Shown here in pieces: positions 1 through 9,714 of a stretch of 25,358 nucleotides of DNA. The position numbers and the translations under genes were made by a program. Each line of letters starts with the position of its first letter. Positions within the stretch are counted from its first letter, which is position 1. This DNA comes from a virus. The notes under the pieces are model-generated. The model did no database searches and was not told the origin of the DNA. It saw nothing but the letters and a program-made list of their open reading frames with translations. The DNA lies in the IMG/VR virus record IMGVR_UViG_3300003595_000001, positions 13,066-38,423 of that record; one strand, given 5' to 3'.

Positions 1-2718
1 CTTTTAACTATGGGCGAAGATACACAAGGTGAGATTTATTTCTCAACTAGAGTTGGTATTGGCACATTCAGACCGCCTGGTATTGGACCGAATAATACTA
101 AAATCTTTAAGATTACAGACTCTTATAGTTCAGTTGACGTTCCAAACGCTCCAGCTCAAATTCCAGTAACACAAAAAGCTCATACACATGGATATAAAGT
201 AACATACAACTTCACCGAACAAATGTTTGAGGTTGTTGAAATTTCTGATATTGAAATGTCAACGTGGGACGCATTTTGGCCAATATGGGAGATTAATGAT
301 CCAGCTTCGCACGTCCATCCAGTTATTACTGCATGGTCCCATGCAGTTGATGTTGAAATACCATTAGGTTCTTCTGCTGGTTGGCACTTCGACGAGGTTA
401 CTCAAGAATGGGGACCATACGATATTGGTGCTGATACTGCTTGGGCGCCTCCTTCTGTTGATACTGGTGGTTATGTTACAATTGACGTTGCACCAAACCT
501 TGCGGTGTCAATGGCAAATGAATATGGAGTTGAAGGACATTTCCATTACTTCGACGATGTTATTTTAGATTCTTTCGGTACTAATTATGGCAGACGATCT
601 AACTCATTAAGTCGGGTTGGTGCAGAAATTCTCGCAAACCAAGAAGAAGGTTCTGTTCATACTTTATATTCTTCAATCGTAGACGACGGAACTCGACGAC
701 ATTATCATGGTTATGATATTACATATTCTTCTGCACAACGTACATTTGTATTAGAAGAAACTGCTGAGTGGGAAGAGGGTGTACGTGATACTGGTGCGTA
801 TATATTAGTTGGAACTCAAACCCACGAACATCCAACTTCAGTTGACGGACTACTAACGTCTGTTGGTTGGAACGGTGACCCATCATTTGAAGCACCATCG
901 GCTGTCATCGGTCAGGCAAATGACTGGGACAATCTTAATGGGTCTTTAATTCCTCATCAACATTACTTTAATGATACTGGGTTAGACCAAGTTGGACCTA
1001 ATTCTGACAGAACTGCAGTTTATTTATCAAACACGCAAACAACCGACTTAATTTCGGGTGCTATTGAGAATGTTACATTATATTCTTCAATTTACCAAAA
1101 CCATTACCATGAGTACAATGTAACGTTCGACTCATTAAATGGTTCTTTAGTTATACAAGAAGTAGAACAGTGGGTATCTGCTGACAATCAACAATACTTT
1201 ATTAGAACTCCTGCTGATCACAGGCATCCAGTTTCCGTAGATGGTGTTCCTAGTGGAACTGGATATAATCAGATGATATCTATAAATAGTTTGCCTATAT
1301 TTGATTCTCCAGGTTTCCCTTATCCTGGTGGATCACATCCTCACTTCTTCAACGGCACAGTTGTTGGTCCATTCTCGGACGGCACTATTGAATATTCTGT
1401 TGGGTTAAGTGTTGATCAATCGTATAAGTTGATTGATGGTATAATTAATCAAGTTACACTTTATGACTCTATTTCTGGTGGACATTTTCACTCGTATGTT
1501 GTTAAGTGGGACGATTTGAATAATATATTCTATTGTACAAGTTCAGTTACATACGTTCGTGGTGGAATTGAAGACGCAACACAAGATACTGGTAAATATT
1601 ACCTATCGCAAATTCTAGGACCATCTGAAGGGTTGCATTGGCACAACTTAACGATTGACTGGAATCCAAATAATGAGGCAGTAGCACAGCAAAGTGGTGG
1701 TTCTATTTACCAAACAAACATAGCAAGTTCATACGAAACGTTAGTCAATCCTCCTTCAGTTGAAGTTAATGTTAATACAACAGCATTATCTCCTGTATCT
1801 ACAAGTTACCCAGATACACCGAGTGTTGGTGACAACACAACCATTATAACGTACAGTGATTTGACAACTACGACAACGACGACAACGACTATCACAAACG
1901 TAACAGAAACTATTACAACTAATATTTCAGACGGAACAAGTTCTTCTACAGTATTACCTCCAGTAGTTTCAACGGATGTAGATGTTGTGCAATCAACTCT
2001 GACGATTGAAAATGAACTCAAACGTAAGACATTTGTTAATAATATACTACAAGTTAATAATGCACCAACTATATGGATTGGCAATACATTTATTGACGGT
2101 GAAGGTTCTCATGATCATTTACTATACCAAGGTTGTTCTTTAGATACACAAGGACCGTTCTCGGGTAGAATGTGTGAACCAATTACCTTGGCAACTGCTA
2201 ACTTATTAATTAATGCGCAAGACCCTACTTTTGGAACAATTTTTTATGATTCTCCCAACGGCAACTTGTCGCATTATCATAGTTACTCGTTGAAGTTTAA
2301 CCCTTTCTTAGGTGACGACGGAACGTTCCTTGCTTTACCAATTAGTCAGTTTGATAGATTCCCTGGATCGGGTACGAACGTTCATAAGTTTATGTTAAGT
2401 GGTGGTTTCCACACCCATACATATTTCTTAACTGAGGCAGAATATGCTACGTTAGTTGGAGGAGGTTTGGTTCAAACCTCCCAAGCAGACGCTATTCACG
2501 CAGAACTATATACGCACACTTTAGTAATTAGACTTGTAAATTTCCAATATCAAATTGTATCTCAGTCGTCGGACTTTGATAACCACGATACCGTAATATA
2601 TCAAGGCATGGTTGCTGAGGGTGGACAATGGATTCAAAATCAACAAGGTTCTGGACTAGGTGACCATATTCATTCTACTACGATAGACGAATCGAATATA
2701 TGGCCTGTTCCAGCATAG
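1..2718 (+). CDS. Histidine-rich repeat virion protein in the gp7 slot (5' end open)
   Basis: This is a probable baseplate or tail structural protein; I recognise no T4 homologue by sequence. The frame is open to the window edge, the first ATG (position 10) has no Shine-Dalgarno sequence, and the repeat pattern also appears cut at this end, so the gene probably begins upstream. Numbering from that ATG gives 902 residues. HxH pairs occur near residues 58, 101, 177, 231, 272, 316, 365, 404, 443, 492, 543, 701, 755, 801 and 886. They organise into units of roughly 125-140 residues with an 'LYSS/LYDS' strand before the middle HxH. Residues 619-627 are nine consecutive Thr, followed by a Thr/Val-rich linker, and then a fourth repeat unit. 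Residues about 801-840 carry the HTH...LTEAE...THT module also found in two later proteins. It lies directly upstream of gp8, where T4 encodes gp7, but the similarity is positional only. Confidence 0.8.
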   Translation, partial: LLTMGEDTQGEIYFSTRVGIGTFRPPGIGPNNTKIFKITDSYSSVDVPNAPAQIPVTQKAHTHGYKVTYNFTEQMFEVVEISDIEMSTWDAFWPIWEINDPASHVHPVITAWSHAVDVEIPLGSSAGWHFDEVTQEWGPYDIGADTAWAPPSVDTGGYVTIDVAPNLAVSMANEYGVEGHFHYFDDVILDSFGTNYGRRSNSLSRVGAEILANQEEGSVHTLYSSIVDDGTRRHYHGYDITYSSAQRTFVLEETAEWEEGVRDTGAYILVGTQTHEHPTSVDGLLTSVGWNGDPSFEAPSAVIGQANDWDNLNGSLIPHQHYFNDTGLDQVGPNSDRTAVYLSNTQTTDLISGAIENVTLYSSIYQNHYHEYNVTFDSLNGSLVIQEVEQWVSADNQQYFIRTPADHRHPVSVDGVPSGTGYNQMISINSLPIFDSPGFPYPGGSHPHFFNGTVVGPFSDGTIEYSVGLSVDQSYKLIDGIINQVTLYDSISGGHFHSYVVKWDDLNNIFYCTSSVTYVRGGIEDATQDTGKYYLSQILGPSEGLHWHNLTIDWNPNNEAVAQQSGGSIYQTNIASSYETLVNPPSVEVNVNTTALSPVSTSYPDTPSVGDNTTIITYSDLTTTTTTTTTITNVTETITTNISDGTSSSTVLPPVVSTDVDVVQSTLTIENELKRKTFVNNILQVNNAPTIWIGNTFIDGEGSHDHLLYQGCSLDTQGPFSGRMCEPITLATANLLINAQDPTFGTIFYDSPNGNLSHYHSYSLKFNPFLGDDGTFLALPISQFDRFPGSGTNVHKFMLSGGFHTHTYFLTEAEYATLVGGGLVQTSQADAIHAELYTHTLVIRLVNFQYQIVSQSSDFDNHDTVIYQGMVAEGGQWIQNQQGSGLGDHIHSTTIDESNIWPVPA
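538..2420 (+). repeat. Protein-level tandem repeat with three HxH pairs per unit
   Basis: Within the first gene, four units start at residues 177, 316, 443 and 701. Each carries HxH at offset 0, a second HxH at +49 to +54 directly after an L/F-Y-S/D-S strand, and a third at +88 to +100. A partial unit lacking its first HxH lies at residues 38-103. The first three full units are contiguous; a Thr-rich linker separates the fourth. The repeat is visible in protein but not as near-identical DNA, so it is old. Confidence 0.7.
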
Positions 2719-2734
2719 TAACAACAAAAAACGT

Positions 2735-2751
2735 TATAAATATTATAAATA
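2735..2751 (+). promoter_or_regulatory. Tandem T4-type late promoter for gp8
   Basis: Two exact copies of the T4 late -10 box TATAAATA lie at 2735-2742 and 2744-2751, one base apart, in the 71-bp gap before gp8. T4 late promoters need only this box, read by the phage late sigma (gp55) with the gp33/gp45 coactivators. Transcripts would start roughly 30-45 nt before the gp8 ATG at 2790. A good ribosome site, AGGAG at 2778-2782, follows. Confidence 0.75.
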
Positions 2752-2789
2752 GAATTATTAAATAAAACATTTAACTTAGGAGTAAACAC

Positions 2790-3878
2790 ATGGGTGCAAT
2801 TGTAACCAGTAAATTTAGAACTCAGAACTTGATGGTTTTCATCGACCAGTTTAAAACCACTGGTGTTGCGGCTGATGATAACTTCTTGTACTTAGGATTC
2901 GGACGTTCGGAAGCATGGTCGGACGACGTGAACGGAAACGACGAATCAAACGGTAACTTTATCTTACCAGACCCTCTTGACGAGGACGAGGCAAGATATT
3001 GGGCAGATATCGTTGGAGCAAAACGTATTCAGGACGATGATATTTCTCCTGTACTTCCTCGTATTGACTGGGACAACGGTGACCCGTATGCATTTGACGG
3101 TTCTGAAGGTGTAACAGGTATTCCTGACGCAGGTCGTTCATTTATCTCTATTGTTGGTTCTCATTCTATTGCAATGAATACAGAATACCGAGTGTATGAA
3201 TGTGTGAAAGAGCCTGGTGGAGCATATTGTGACAACTACACAAGCAATAGTGCAACTGATTGTGCTGCAGCTGGTGCGACTTGGACTGCAGAAACAAGTG
3301 GTTTTGGTAAATGTTACATTGGTGGTTCTTATTCAGCAATTCAAACAGATAGAACAACTTGTGAATCAACTACTGGTGGACTTTGGTTACCAAACGCTGC
3401 TTCTAATAGTCCTACTGGTGCGACTGGTGACACTCAACAAACCGTTGCTCAAGTAATTGACACATTAGATGGTTATGTATGGAAATACCTATACAAATTA
3501 GAACTAAACGACATTATTAACTCAACTACTAACGACTGGATGCCTGTAATTTATGGTGACGCGGTTCTTGCTGGTTCTGAGCAAGCAGTGTTTGGTGATT
3601 CTAATGCGATCTTCTCTGCTAAGTGTCATCATGGATTGATTCACGTTCGCCTTGAAACTAGTGACGGTTTCCCTGATAACGATGACTTCCGTCAAATTGG
3701 TTTACTACGTAATCCAGAGTTAGACGGTGGTGGTTCTAAAGCGCAGTCTTCTGTGTATTCTGATGCTACTTTATCTTTAGAAGAAAATACTGGACAGTTG
3801 ATTTATTTGGAAAACAGACGTGCGATTACTCGTGCCCCTGACCAAATTGAGGACCTGAAACTTGTAGTAGAATTCTAA
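2790..3878 (+). CDS. 8: Baseplate wedge protein gp8
   Basis: This is a structural protein of the contractile-tail baseplate. In T4, gp8 is a dimer that binds gp7, gp10 and gp6 in each wedge. The 362 residues compare with 334 in T4. Recognisable gp8 signatures in order are AIVTSKFRTQN near the N-terminus (residue 3), FGRSEAWS near 32, PRIDW near 90, DGYVWKYLYKLE near 227, FRQIGLLRNPE near 300, and a C-terminal GQLIYLENRRAITRAPDQIE block, all with clear T4 counterparts. The middle has a Cys-rich insert with Cys 138, 147, 158, 175 and 191 ending in GGLW. T4 gp8 has a shorter version (C...C...GGKW, from memory). AGGAG seven bases before the ATG supports this start. Confidence 0.95.
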   Translation: MGAIVTSKFRTQNLMVFIDQFKTTGVAADDNFLYLGFGRSEAWSDDVNGNDESNGNFILPDPLDEDEARYWADIVGAKRIQDDDISPVLPRIDWDNGDPYAFDGSEGVTGIPDAGRSFISIVGSHSIAMNTEYRVYECVKEPGGAYCDNYTSNSATDCAAAGATWTAETSGFGKCYIGGSYSAIQTDRTTCESTTGGLWLPNAASNSPTGATGDTQQTVAQVIDTLDGYVWKYLYKLELNDIINSTTNDWMPVIYGDAVLAGSEQAVFGDSNAIFSAKCHHGLIHVRLETSDGFPDNDDFRQIGLLRNPELDGGGSKAQSSVYSDATLSLEENTGQLIYLENRRAITRAPDQIEDLKLVVEF

Positions 3879-3889
3879 ATCCCTTTTAA

Positions 3890-3915
3890 ACTAACTCTAT
3901 AAATATAGGGTTAGT
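3890..3915 (+). other. Hairpin with a late promoter in its loop
   Basis: ACTAACTCTAT (3890-3900) pairs with ATAGGGTTAGT (3905-3915), an 11-bp stem with one G-U pair and a 4-nt loop. It begins 12 bases after the gp8 stop codon. No T-run follows, so it is not a standard intrinsic terminator. It could protect the 3' end of gp8 mRNA or slow transcription. The core AACTCTAT-N4-ATAGrGTT recurs at 16955-16974. Confidence 0.6.
3898..3905 (+). promoter_or_regulatory. T4-type late promoter box
   Basis: An exact TATAAATA overlaps the loop and top of the hairpin just described, about 40 bases before the ATG of the 1848-residue protein. Downstream is a modest ribosome site, AGGA at 3935-3938. Confidence 0.65.
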
Positions 3916-3945
3916 GTAATTAGACACTCATTTTAGGATAATACT

Positions 3946-6900
3946 ATGTCGATTAATTTCAATACCGCTCCATACTACGACGACTTTGACGCAAATGACC
4001 AGTTCTTAAGGATTCTTTTTAATCCTGGACGTTCTGTTCAAGCTCGAGAGTTGACGCAAATCCAATCAATACTTCAGAATCAATTAAGTTCTGGAGCAAA
4101 TAACATTTGGAAAGACGGAACTGCAATTGTTGGTGCTGATATTGGTGTCAATAAAAGACATTATATTCAATTAGCAACAGCCGACGCCTCATGGTTAGGT
4201 CGTGTTGTAAAAGGAGTTACGTCTGGTGCGATCGGTAAAATTGTACAATTACACGATGACGAAACTCAGCCTGTATATTACATCAAACCTTTATCTAATG
4301 AGTTTGTTGTTGGTGATGCTATTGAAACTTACGATACACACTGTGACATAACGATTCCCGGCGTTACTTTAACGAACGGTGTATGTAGTGGTAATAGTTG
4401 GTATAATGGGTCAATGACGGTAATACGAAGTGTTGCTCTTGGTAATGAGGGCGTTGTGACTGGTATTGGTAAAGGACTAGAGGCTACGATTGGTAATGGT
4501 ATTTTGTATGTAGGAAATCATTTTGTTCCTGTTATATCCCAAACTATTTGGGTAGATTACACATCCGATACTCCTACAGCTGAAATTGGAATTGATATTG
4601 AAGAAACTATTATTGAGGCAACTTCTGACCCAAGGTTACTAGATCCAGCTTCTGGTTTCTATAACCAAAATGCTCCAGGTGCTGATAGGTATTCTATCAA
4701 TTTAAAATTAACTAAGTCATCAGACTCGGTTGATGGTACTAACTTCCTACCAATGATAGGTATTGTTGTTGGTAAAATTGATAAACCTGTATCACGTACT
4801 TCACTTAATGGACTTGTTGATGAACTTGCTAGAAGGACGTACGATGAGTCTGGTGATTACACAACAAAAAACTTTCCAATCGAAATTATCGAAGACGAAA
4901 CCAATGAAGCGAACTACATAGTTAAAATTGAAGCAGGTAAGGCGTATGTTAGAGGTTACGAAAACGAATTAACTTCTACTGTAGAACTAACAGCACCCAA
5001 AGGAAGAACAACGAGACATATCGTCAACGATAATATCCGTACAGAGTTTGGTCCTTATTTAGAGATTAACTCATTAGACGACGTTAGGGGAGTTTTTGAT
5101 GTATTTAAGAAAGAGAAAGTTAATTTCATTACAAATGCACTATACACCGGCGGTCAAGTACAAGATAAAATCGACTTATCTAAACGAATTACTCACTTCA
5201 CAAAATATGGGGATGCATTTAGAATTTATTTAGACACGGAAGAAGGTTTGGACATTATTGCTCCTGCTACTTATGTTGTTTCTGAATCTAATCCTGCGGT
5301 ATATGCAAAACTACATAGACCTACGGGTTCTACTGTCAGGAAAGGTGTATTTAAACCTTGGTTATATGAAACTGCAAGATTAACATCAACATTGACTGCT
5401 GGTCAAATTAACTATTCTACTCAAAAGAATTATAGTGTAGTTAATACTGGTGGAACTAACATGACGATTGCTTCTGCATATCCGTCTATGCATTGGGAAC
5501 GTGTTCTTTATATTTACAACGGAGACACTGGTTCAAATATTCCAGAGAAAGGAACAAGTTCAACCGCACCTGTTGTGTGGTATGCCGATACAACGGGTAA
5601 TGAAAACGTAGTTATCTATTTTGAAGACCAGGCGGGTGCTCCTAGTAATACATATCAAAACGATAACCTACAAATTATGTCGGATATGTATATATCAAAC
5701 TCTACTTGGAAGTCTATCACACATACAACTAAAACTGATGTGGATATTGTATTAGACGCAGACAATAAATTAATAATCGAGCCTGGTGTCAGTAAAATTA
5801 TTTCTATCACAGACCCTGGAGCAAATGACGTTACTGACGAATTTTGGTTCTTCGAGGGTGATTTTGATACAGAATACAAAAACGCTTATGTTCAATGGTC
5901 AAACCCAGATGAAAGTGTAATACCACAAACTGGTACATACACAGTAACATACGAAGTATTTACATACGGTTCTTCTACGGGTTCTTCGTTTACTGGTGTG
6001 AATTCATTCACGGACGGTGCTATCTCATACGCCGATATCGGCACATACGAAGGGTTCTTAGTACCAAATACTTACAGACTTTCTGATACGTTAGACTTTA
6101 GATGTACGGATGCTAATTTTAACGAAGGAAACTTCTTACCGTTGCCTGGTGGTGATATTACAGTTTCATATGATTACTACTTACCACGTGCAGATAGAGT
6201 AGTATTGAATACTGATGGTATTTTTGAAATCAAACAAGGGTTCCCATCGGAAGGAGCAAAACTTCCAAAAGAAAGAGAATCTGAAATGACTCTTTATAAC
6301 TTATATGTTCCTCCATACACATATCATGCGAAGAATATTTCAGTTACACATATTGATAATAAGAATTACAAGATGAGCGATTTGCGTGAGTTAGATGAAC
6401 GCATTTCTTCATTAGAATACTACACAGCATTAAATCTATTAGAAAAAGATACTGCTTCTATGCAAGTTATCGACTCAAATGGATTTGAAAGATACAAGAA
6501 TGGTATGTTAATCGATCCATTCGTTGACCATGGTATTGGTGACGTATCTAGCACTGAGTATTTTGTTTCAATTTACCCAGAAGCGGGTATTTGCACTACA
6601 CCTTTTGAAATGAAAGGGTATGACTTTGAAATGTCTAATTCGGGCACGACGGGTATGAGAAAAAGTGCTGAAGGGAAAACTTGGACATTAGACTTTAGTG
6701 TTGAAGAGGCTTGGTTGTCTCAACAATTTGCTTCATCTTGGATAAACTTAAACCCTTTCGCCAGAATGTCGTGGACAGGGTTTTTAGAACTCTCCCCTTC
6801 GTCTGACACTTGGTTTGAAGACCAATTTAGACCAGATATCGTAGTACAAAACGAAAACAATAACGCAGTATTGGCACAAGTTGAAGCATTTGGTACTCAA

Positions 6901-9492
6901 ACTCGTTGGGGTGCTTGGGCAACTACTTGGACTGGTTGGAACGATGTTGGTGCAGCTAAAGATTTCGTTGCGGGTTCTTCTGAAACTAAATTTAGAGGAC
7001 GTACAAGAAACGTACATGGTTGGGAAGGACGTGTAGACGTTACTAAGATGGACGGAACTATTGCAGCTAACGGACATACTAACATTAGAGGATTCAGCCT
7101 TCAAGAAATTTGGGATCAAGGTTGGATGGCAACTAATACTTGGATCGGTGGAACAAGAGACGTTGCTCCTACAAACAGACCATCAAAGCAATTTGATATG
7201 TGGCAGGATGTTATTAAGAAATCCGATACATGGAAACAGGACCAAACAAGAACGTCGACTTCTGTAAGAAGTGGAACTCGTACTTACCAAGAAGCGAAGG
7301 ACATCAGAACTACTTTAGATAATAAAGTATTAGATAGTTCTGCTATTGGTTGGATGCGTTCTAAAGATATTACAATCAAAGCAGACAAGATGAGACCTTC
7401 TACTAAGATGAGTTTTGAATTTGACGGTGTCAATGTTGATGCATATTGTAAACCTTTCAACGGTGCACTTGGTGATGATATTATTACAGACGAAAATGGT
7501 AGAATCAGGGACGCACAATTCACTATTCCGAGTGATAACAGTGGAGTTAAGTTTAGAACTGGTAAGAAGTTCCTTGCTATGCAAGACGCATTTGACGGCA
7601 CAGTTTCTACTCAGGCATCGGCTAGTTATACTGCAGCCGGCACATTAAATACTCGACAAAGAACTGTTATGAGTACGTTGGAAGCAGAGACTAAGGTTGA
7701 GGATATTTCTGATACACAAATTGGAAACGAAAACAGAACTACTCAAATGGGTGGTGCAATAACAACTACGACTTCAAAGAAGTCTATTCGTGAATATTAC
7801 GACCCTGTTGCAGAATCGTTTATGGTATCTAATATGGACGGTGGTGTATTTATTGACTCTATTGATATTTACTTCTACTCTAAAGACACAGAGATGACTC
7901 CAGTTAGAATCGAGATACGTGAGATGAATGCTGGTTATCCTACTTGGAGCCCATTGCCTTTAGCAACTAAGTTATTGTACCCAGAAGATGTATATACTTC
8001 AAGTAATGGTACAGCAAATACAAGATTTACCTTTGACGACCCTATTTATTTGTTGAATGGAACTGAATATTGTTTCGTTGTTATTTCAGATTCATTAGAA
8101 TATAATATATGGATTTCTGACTTAGGGGAACAAGATAAATCTACGGGTGAATATATCAATTCACAACCGTTCCTTGGTTCAATGTTCACATCGCAAAACA
8201 ACTCTACTTGGACACCAGAACAAACTAAAGACGTTAAGTTTCAATTAAATAAGTGTGTGTTCCAAACCGACGAGATTGCAACTGCTCAGTTTGATATGAG
8301 AGGTTTTGATGGAATTCATCAAGCAACAGGATTCACTCCAAACTTCTCCCCATTATTACTTCAAGGTACTGATGTTGATTATAGTGTTGTAGTAAACTCT
8401 GATACTAATAATATCATAACGGGAGTTACTGACGGAAACGACGAAGTGTTTGATGTTCAAATGACGTTTGATGGTTCTCATACTATCGCTTCTGGGTATT
8501 CATATACTCCTTTATCAGTTCTTGCTAACGTAACAACAAATAACCCTAACTTGACTCCAGTATTTAATGCTGAACGTTTAAGTGTTATTACTCAAAATAA
8601 TGTTGTACACGATGCAGCGGTTGAAGTTCATAATCAGAAAGGTGTTTATGTATCTAAGATGGTACAACTCGCTAATCCTGCTGACGACCTGAAGATGTGG
8701 TTGTCGGTTCAAGAGAAAACCGAAACTTCTGTTAAAGTTTTCTATGATACGGGTTCTGTAATTCCTAGACACGTTGACATCACAACTAATGCGGATTTCA
8801 CTTCTCATGGTTATTACACCGTTAATGATTTTGAAGAAGAATATGCATTTACATATGTCAACTCCCCAGAGATTCAAGTTACATTATGGAACGGTGCTGT
8901 TGGTTCTAATCCTGGTTATTCAACTTGGAATGGTACTGTTGGAATGTTTGAATCAAGTATGTATATTGATGGTGACGACGATACAGATAACACAACAAGA
9001 ATGTATGTTACTGATATTTCGTTCCCTCAACAGGTTATTGATACCTGTTGGGTTTCAAAGTACGACTTAGAAGGTGTTCAAAAGTATAATTCTTCGGTCA
9101 ACTACGCAGTTGGTGATATTTACTTTGGTTCTGGTTCTGGAAACGACTTAGATAGAAAATTCTACAAAGTAGTAATATTACCAGACGGAACGCAAGGCAC
9201 AGAAGATGTTCCTTTATTACAAATAACTTCTTCTGTTGATGTGGCCCATGTTGATTTCCCAATGGCAATTATTGAATCTGATCCAGTTGTATGGAGAGAA
9301 ATGAAGGATTCAGGTTCTTCTAATAATAACTCTGAGATTTCAACAGACATGGAGTTTATTGAACATACATTCGAACCGTTGAAAAAGATTACAAATGAGT
9401 TTAGTTCGTTTAGAATTAAAGTTGAATTGCATACTACAAACCCAGTTTACTTACCTGCGATTAGAGAATTGCGTGTACTTGCTGTAACATAA
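3946..9492 (+). CDS. Giant baseplate/tail structural protein, DUF4815-like
   Basis: This is a virion protein of 1848 residues. Residues 2-46 (INFNTAPYYDDF, then ILFNPGRSVQARELTQIQ) match the N-terminal signature of large structural proteins conserved in marine T4-like phages (DUF4815 type, from memory). These sit after gp8 and are often suggested to stand in for T4 gp10 and its neighbours. Cys residues near 126-147 form another Cys...C...W element. Residues about 790-870 (DLRELDERISSLEYYTALNLLEKDT) are helical and could trimerise. Around 1285-1442, after REYYDPVAESFMV, is a beta-sandwich-like region (VRIEIREMNAGYP ... LNGTEYCFVVISDS) resembling jelly-roll or carbohydrate-binding folds. The last 40 residues (KKITNEFSSFRIKVEL...) form a conserved-looking C-terminal strand block. 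It has its own late promoter. Exact placement in the baseplate is inferred. Confidence 0.88.
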   Translation: MSINFNTAPYYDDFDANDQFLRILFNPGRSVQARELTQIQSILQNQLSSGANNIWKDGTAIVGADIGVNKRHYIQLATADASWLGRVVKGVTSGAIGKIVQLHDDETQPVYYIKPLSNEFVVGDAIETYDTHCDITIPGVTLTNGVCSGNSWYNGSMTVIRSVALGNEGVVTGIGKGLEATIGNGILYVGNHFVPVISQTIWVDYTSDTPTAEIGIDIEETIIEATSDPRLLDPASGFYNQNAPGADRYSINLKLTKSSDSVDGTNFLPMIGIVVGKIDKPVSRTSLNGLVDELARRTYDESGDYTTKNFPIEIIEDETNEANYIVKIEAGKAYVRGYENELTSTVELTAPKGRTTRHIVNDNIRTEFGPYLEINSLDDVRGVFDVFKKEKVNFITNALYTGGQVQDKIDLSKRITHFTKYGDAFRIYLDTEEGLDIIAPATYVVSESNPAVYAKLHRPTGSTVRKGVFKPWLYETARLTSTLTAGQINYSTQKNYSVVNTGGTNMTIASAYPSMHWERVLYIYNGDTGSNIPEKGTSSTAPVVWYADTTGNENVVIYFEDQAGAPSNTYQNDNLQIMSDMYISNSTWKSITHTTKTDVDIVLDADNKLIIEPGVSKIISITDPGANDVTDEFWFFEGDFDTEYKNAYVQWSNPDESVIPQTGTYTVTYEVFTYGSSTGSSFTGVNSFTDGAISYADIGTYEGFLVPNTYRLSDTLDFRCTDANFNEGNFLPLPGGDITVSYDYYLPRADRVVLNTDGIFEIKQGFPSEGAKLPKERESEMTLYNLYVPPYTYHAKNISVTHIDNKNYKMSDLRELDERISSLEYYTALNLLEKDTASMQVIDSNGFERYKNGMLIDPFVDHGIGDVSSTEYFVSIYPEAGICTTPFEMKGYDFEMSNSGTTGMRKSAEGKTWTLDFSVEEAWLSQQFASSWINLNPFARMSWTGFLELSPSSDTWFEDQFRPDIVVQNENNNAVLAQVEAFGTQTRWGAWATTWTGWNDVGAAKDFVAGSSETKFRGRTRNVHGWEGRVDVTKMDGTIAANGHTNIRGFSLQEIWDQGWMATNTWIGGTRDVAPTNRPSKQFDMWQDVIKKSDTWKQDQTRTSTSVRSGTRTYQEAKDIRTTLDNKVLDSSAIGWMRSKDITIKADKMRPSTKMSFEFDGVNVDAYCKPFNGALGDDIITDENGRIRDAQFTIPSDNSGVKFRTGKKFLAMQDAFDGTVSTQASASYTAAGTLNTRQRTVMSTLEAETKVEDISDTQIGNENRTTQMGGAITTTTSKKSIREYYDPVAESFMVSNMDGGVFIDSIDIYFYSKDTEMTPVRIEIREMNAGYPTWSPLPLATKLLYPEDVYTSSNGTANTRFTFDDPIYLLNGTEYCFVVISDSLEYNIWISDLGEQDKSTGEYINSQPFLGSMFTSQNNSTWTPEQTKDVKFQLNKCVFQTDEIATAQFDMRGFDGIHQATGFTPNFSPLLLQGTDVDYSVVVNSDTNNIITGVTDGNDEVFDVQMTFDGSHTIASGYSYTPLSVLANVTTNNPNLTPVFNAERLSVITQNNVVHDAAVEVHNQKGVYVSKMVQLANPADDLKMWLSVQEKTETSVKVFYDTGSVIPRHVDITTNADFTSHGYYTVNDFEEEYAFTYVNSPEIQVTLWNGAVGSNPGYSTWNGTVGMFESSMYIDGDDDTDNTTRMYVTDISFPQQVIDTCWVSKYDLEGVQKYNSSVNYAVGDIYFGSGSGNDLDRKFYKVVILPDGTQGTEDVPLLQITSSVDVAHVDFPMAIIESDPVVWREMKDSGSSNNNSEISTDMEFIEHTFEPLKKITNEFSSFRIKVELHTTNPVYLPAIRELRVLAVT

Positions 9493-9503
9493 GGAGAATA
9501 GAT

Positions 9504-9713
9504 ATGGAAGACTTAAAATATACTAAAGATCCAATAACGGGTGCTGTGATTTTCAAAGACACCGACGGATATAATGCTCGAAAGAAAGTAATTGCAGGAC
9601 AAAAACTTAGAAATCTACAAGAACAAAGTAATAAGAAAGTTATAAATAGTATGAGAAGTGAGATAAATACACTAACTTCACTAGTTGAATCGTTATTAAA
9701 TAAGGAGAATTAA
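9504..9713 (+). CDS. Small coiled-coil protein
   Basis: A 69-residue protein of unknown function. After a short N-terminal stretch (DPITGAVIFKDTDGYNARKK) it is a charged, heptad-like helix from about residue 25 to the end (LRNLQEQSNKKV...INTLTSLVESLLNK), consistent with a coiled coil. A strong ribosome site (AAGGAG) lies just after the stop of the giant upstream gene, so the two are probably co-transcribed. The next gene begins two bases after its stop. Position within the tail-fibre genes suggests a small virion connector or assembly factor, but nothing in the sequence proves it. Confidence 0.75.
   Translation: MEDLKYTKDPITGAVIFKDTDGYNARKKVIAGQKLRNLQEQSNKKVINSMRSEINTLTSLVESLLNKEN
9641..9648 (+). 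promoter_or_regulatory. Possible internal late promoter box
   Basis: An exact TATAAATA lies inside the 69-residue gene, 67 bases before the next start codon and about 275 bases before the 2335-residue gene. No other late box lies between 3898 and 16987, so it could drive those genes. It is coding sequence in AT-rich DNA, so chance is a real alternative. Confidence 0.35.
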
Positions 9714-9714
9714 T

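Noticed and set aside
1281-1288. TATAAATA inside the first gene
   Set aside because: It is far from any downstream start codon (about 1.5 kb before gp8) and is most likely a chance match in AT-rich coding sequence.
1806-2084. A 92-codon - strand frame with a poly-Val run resembling a membrane helix
   Set aside because: The Val run is only the reverse complement of the Thr-codon tract in the sense gene.
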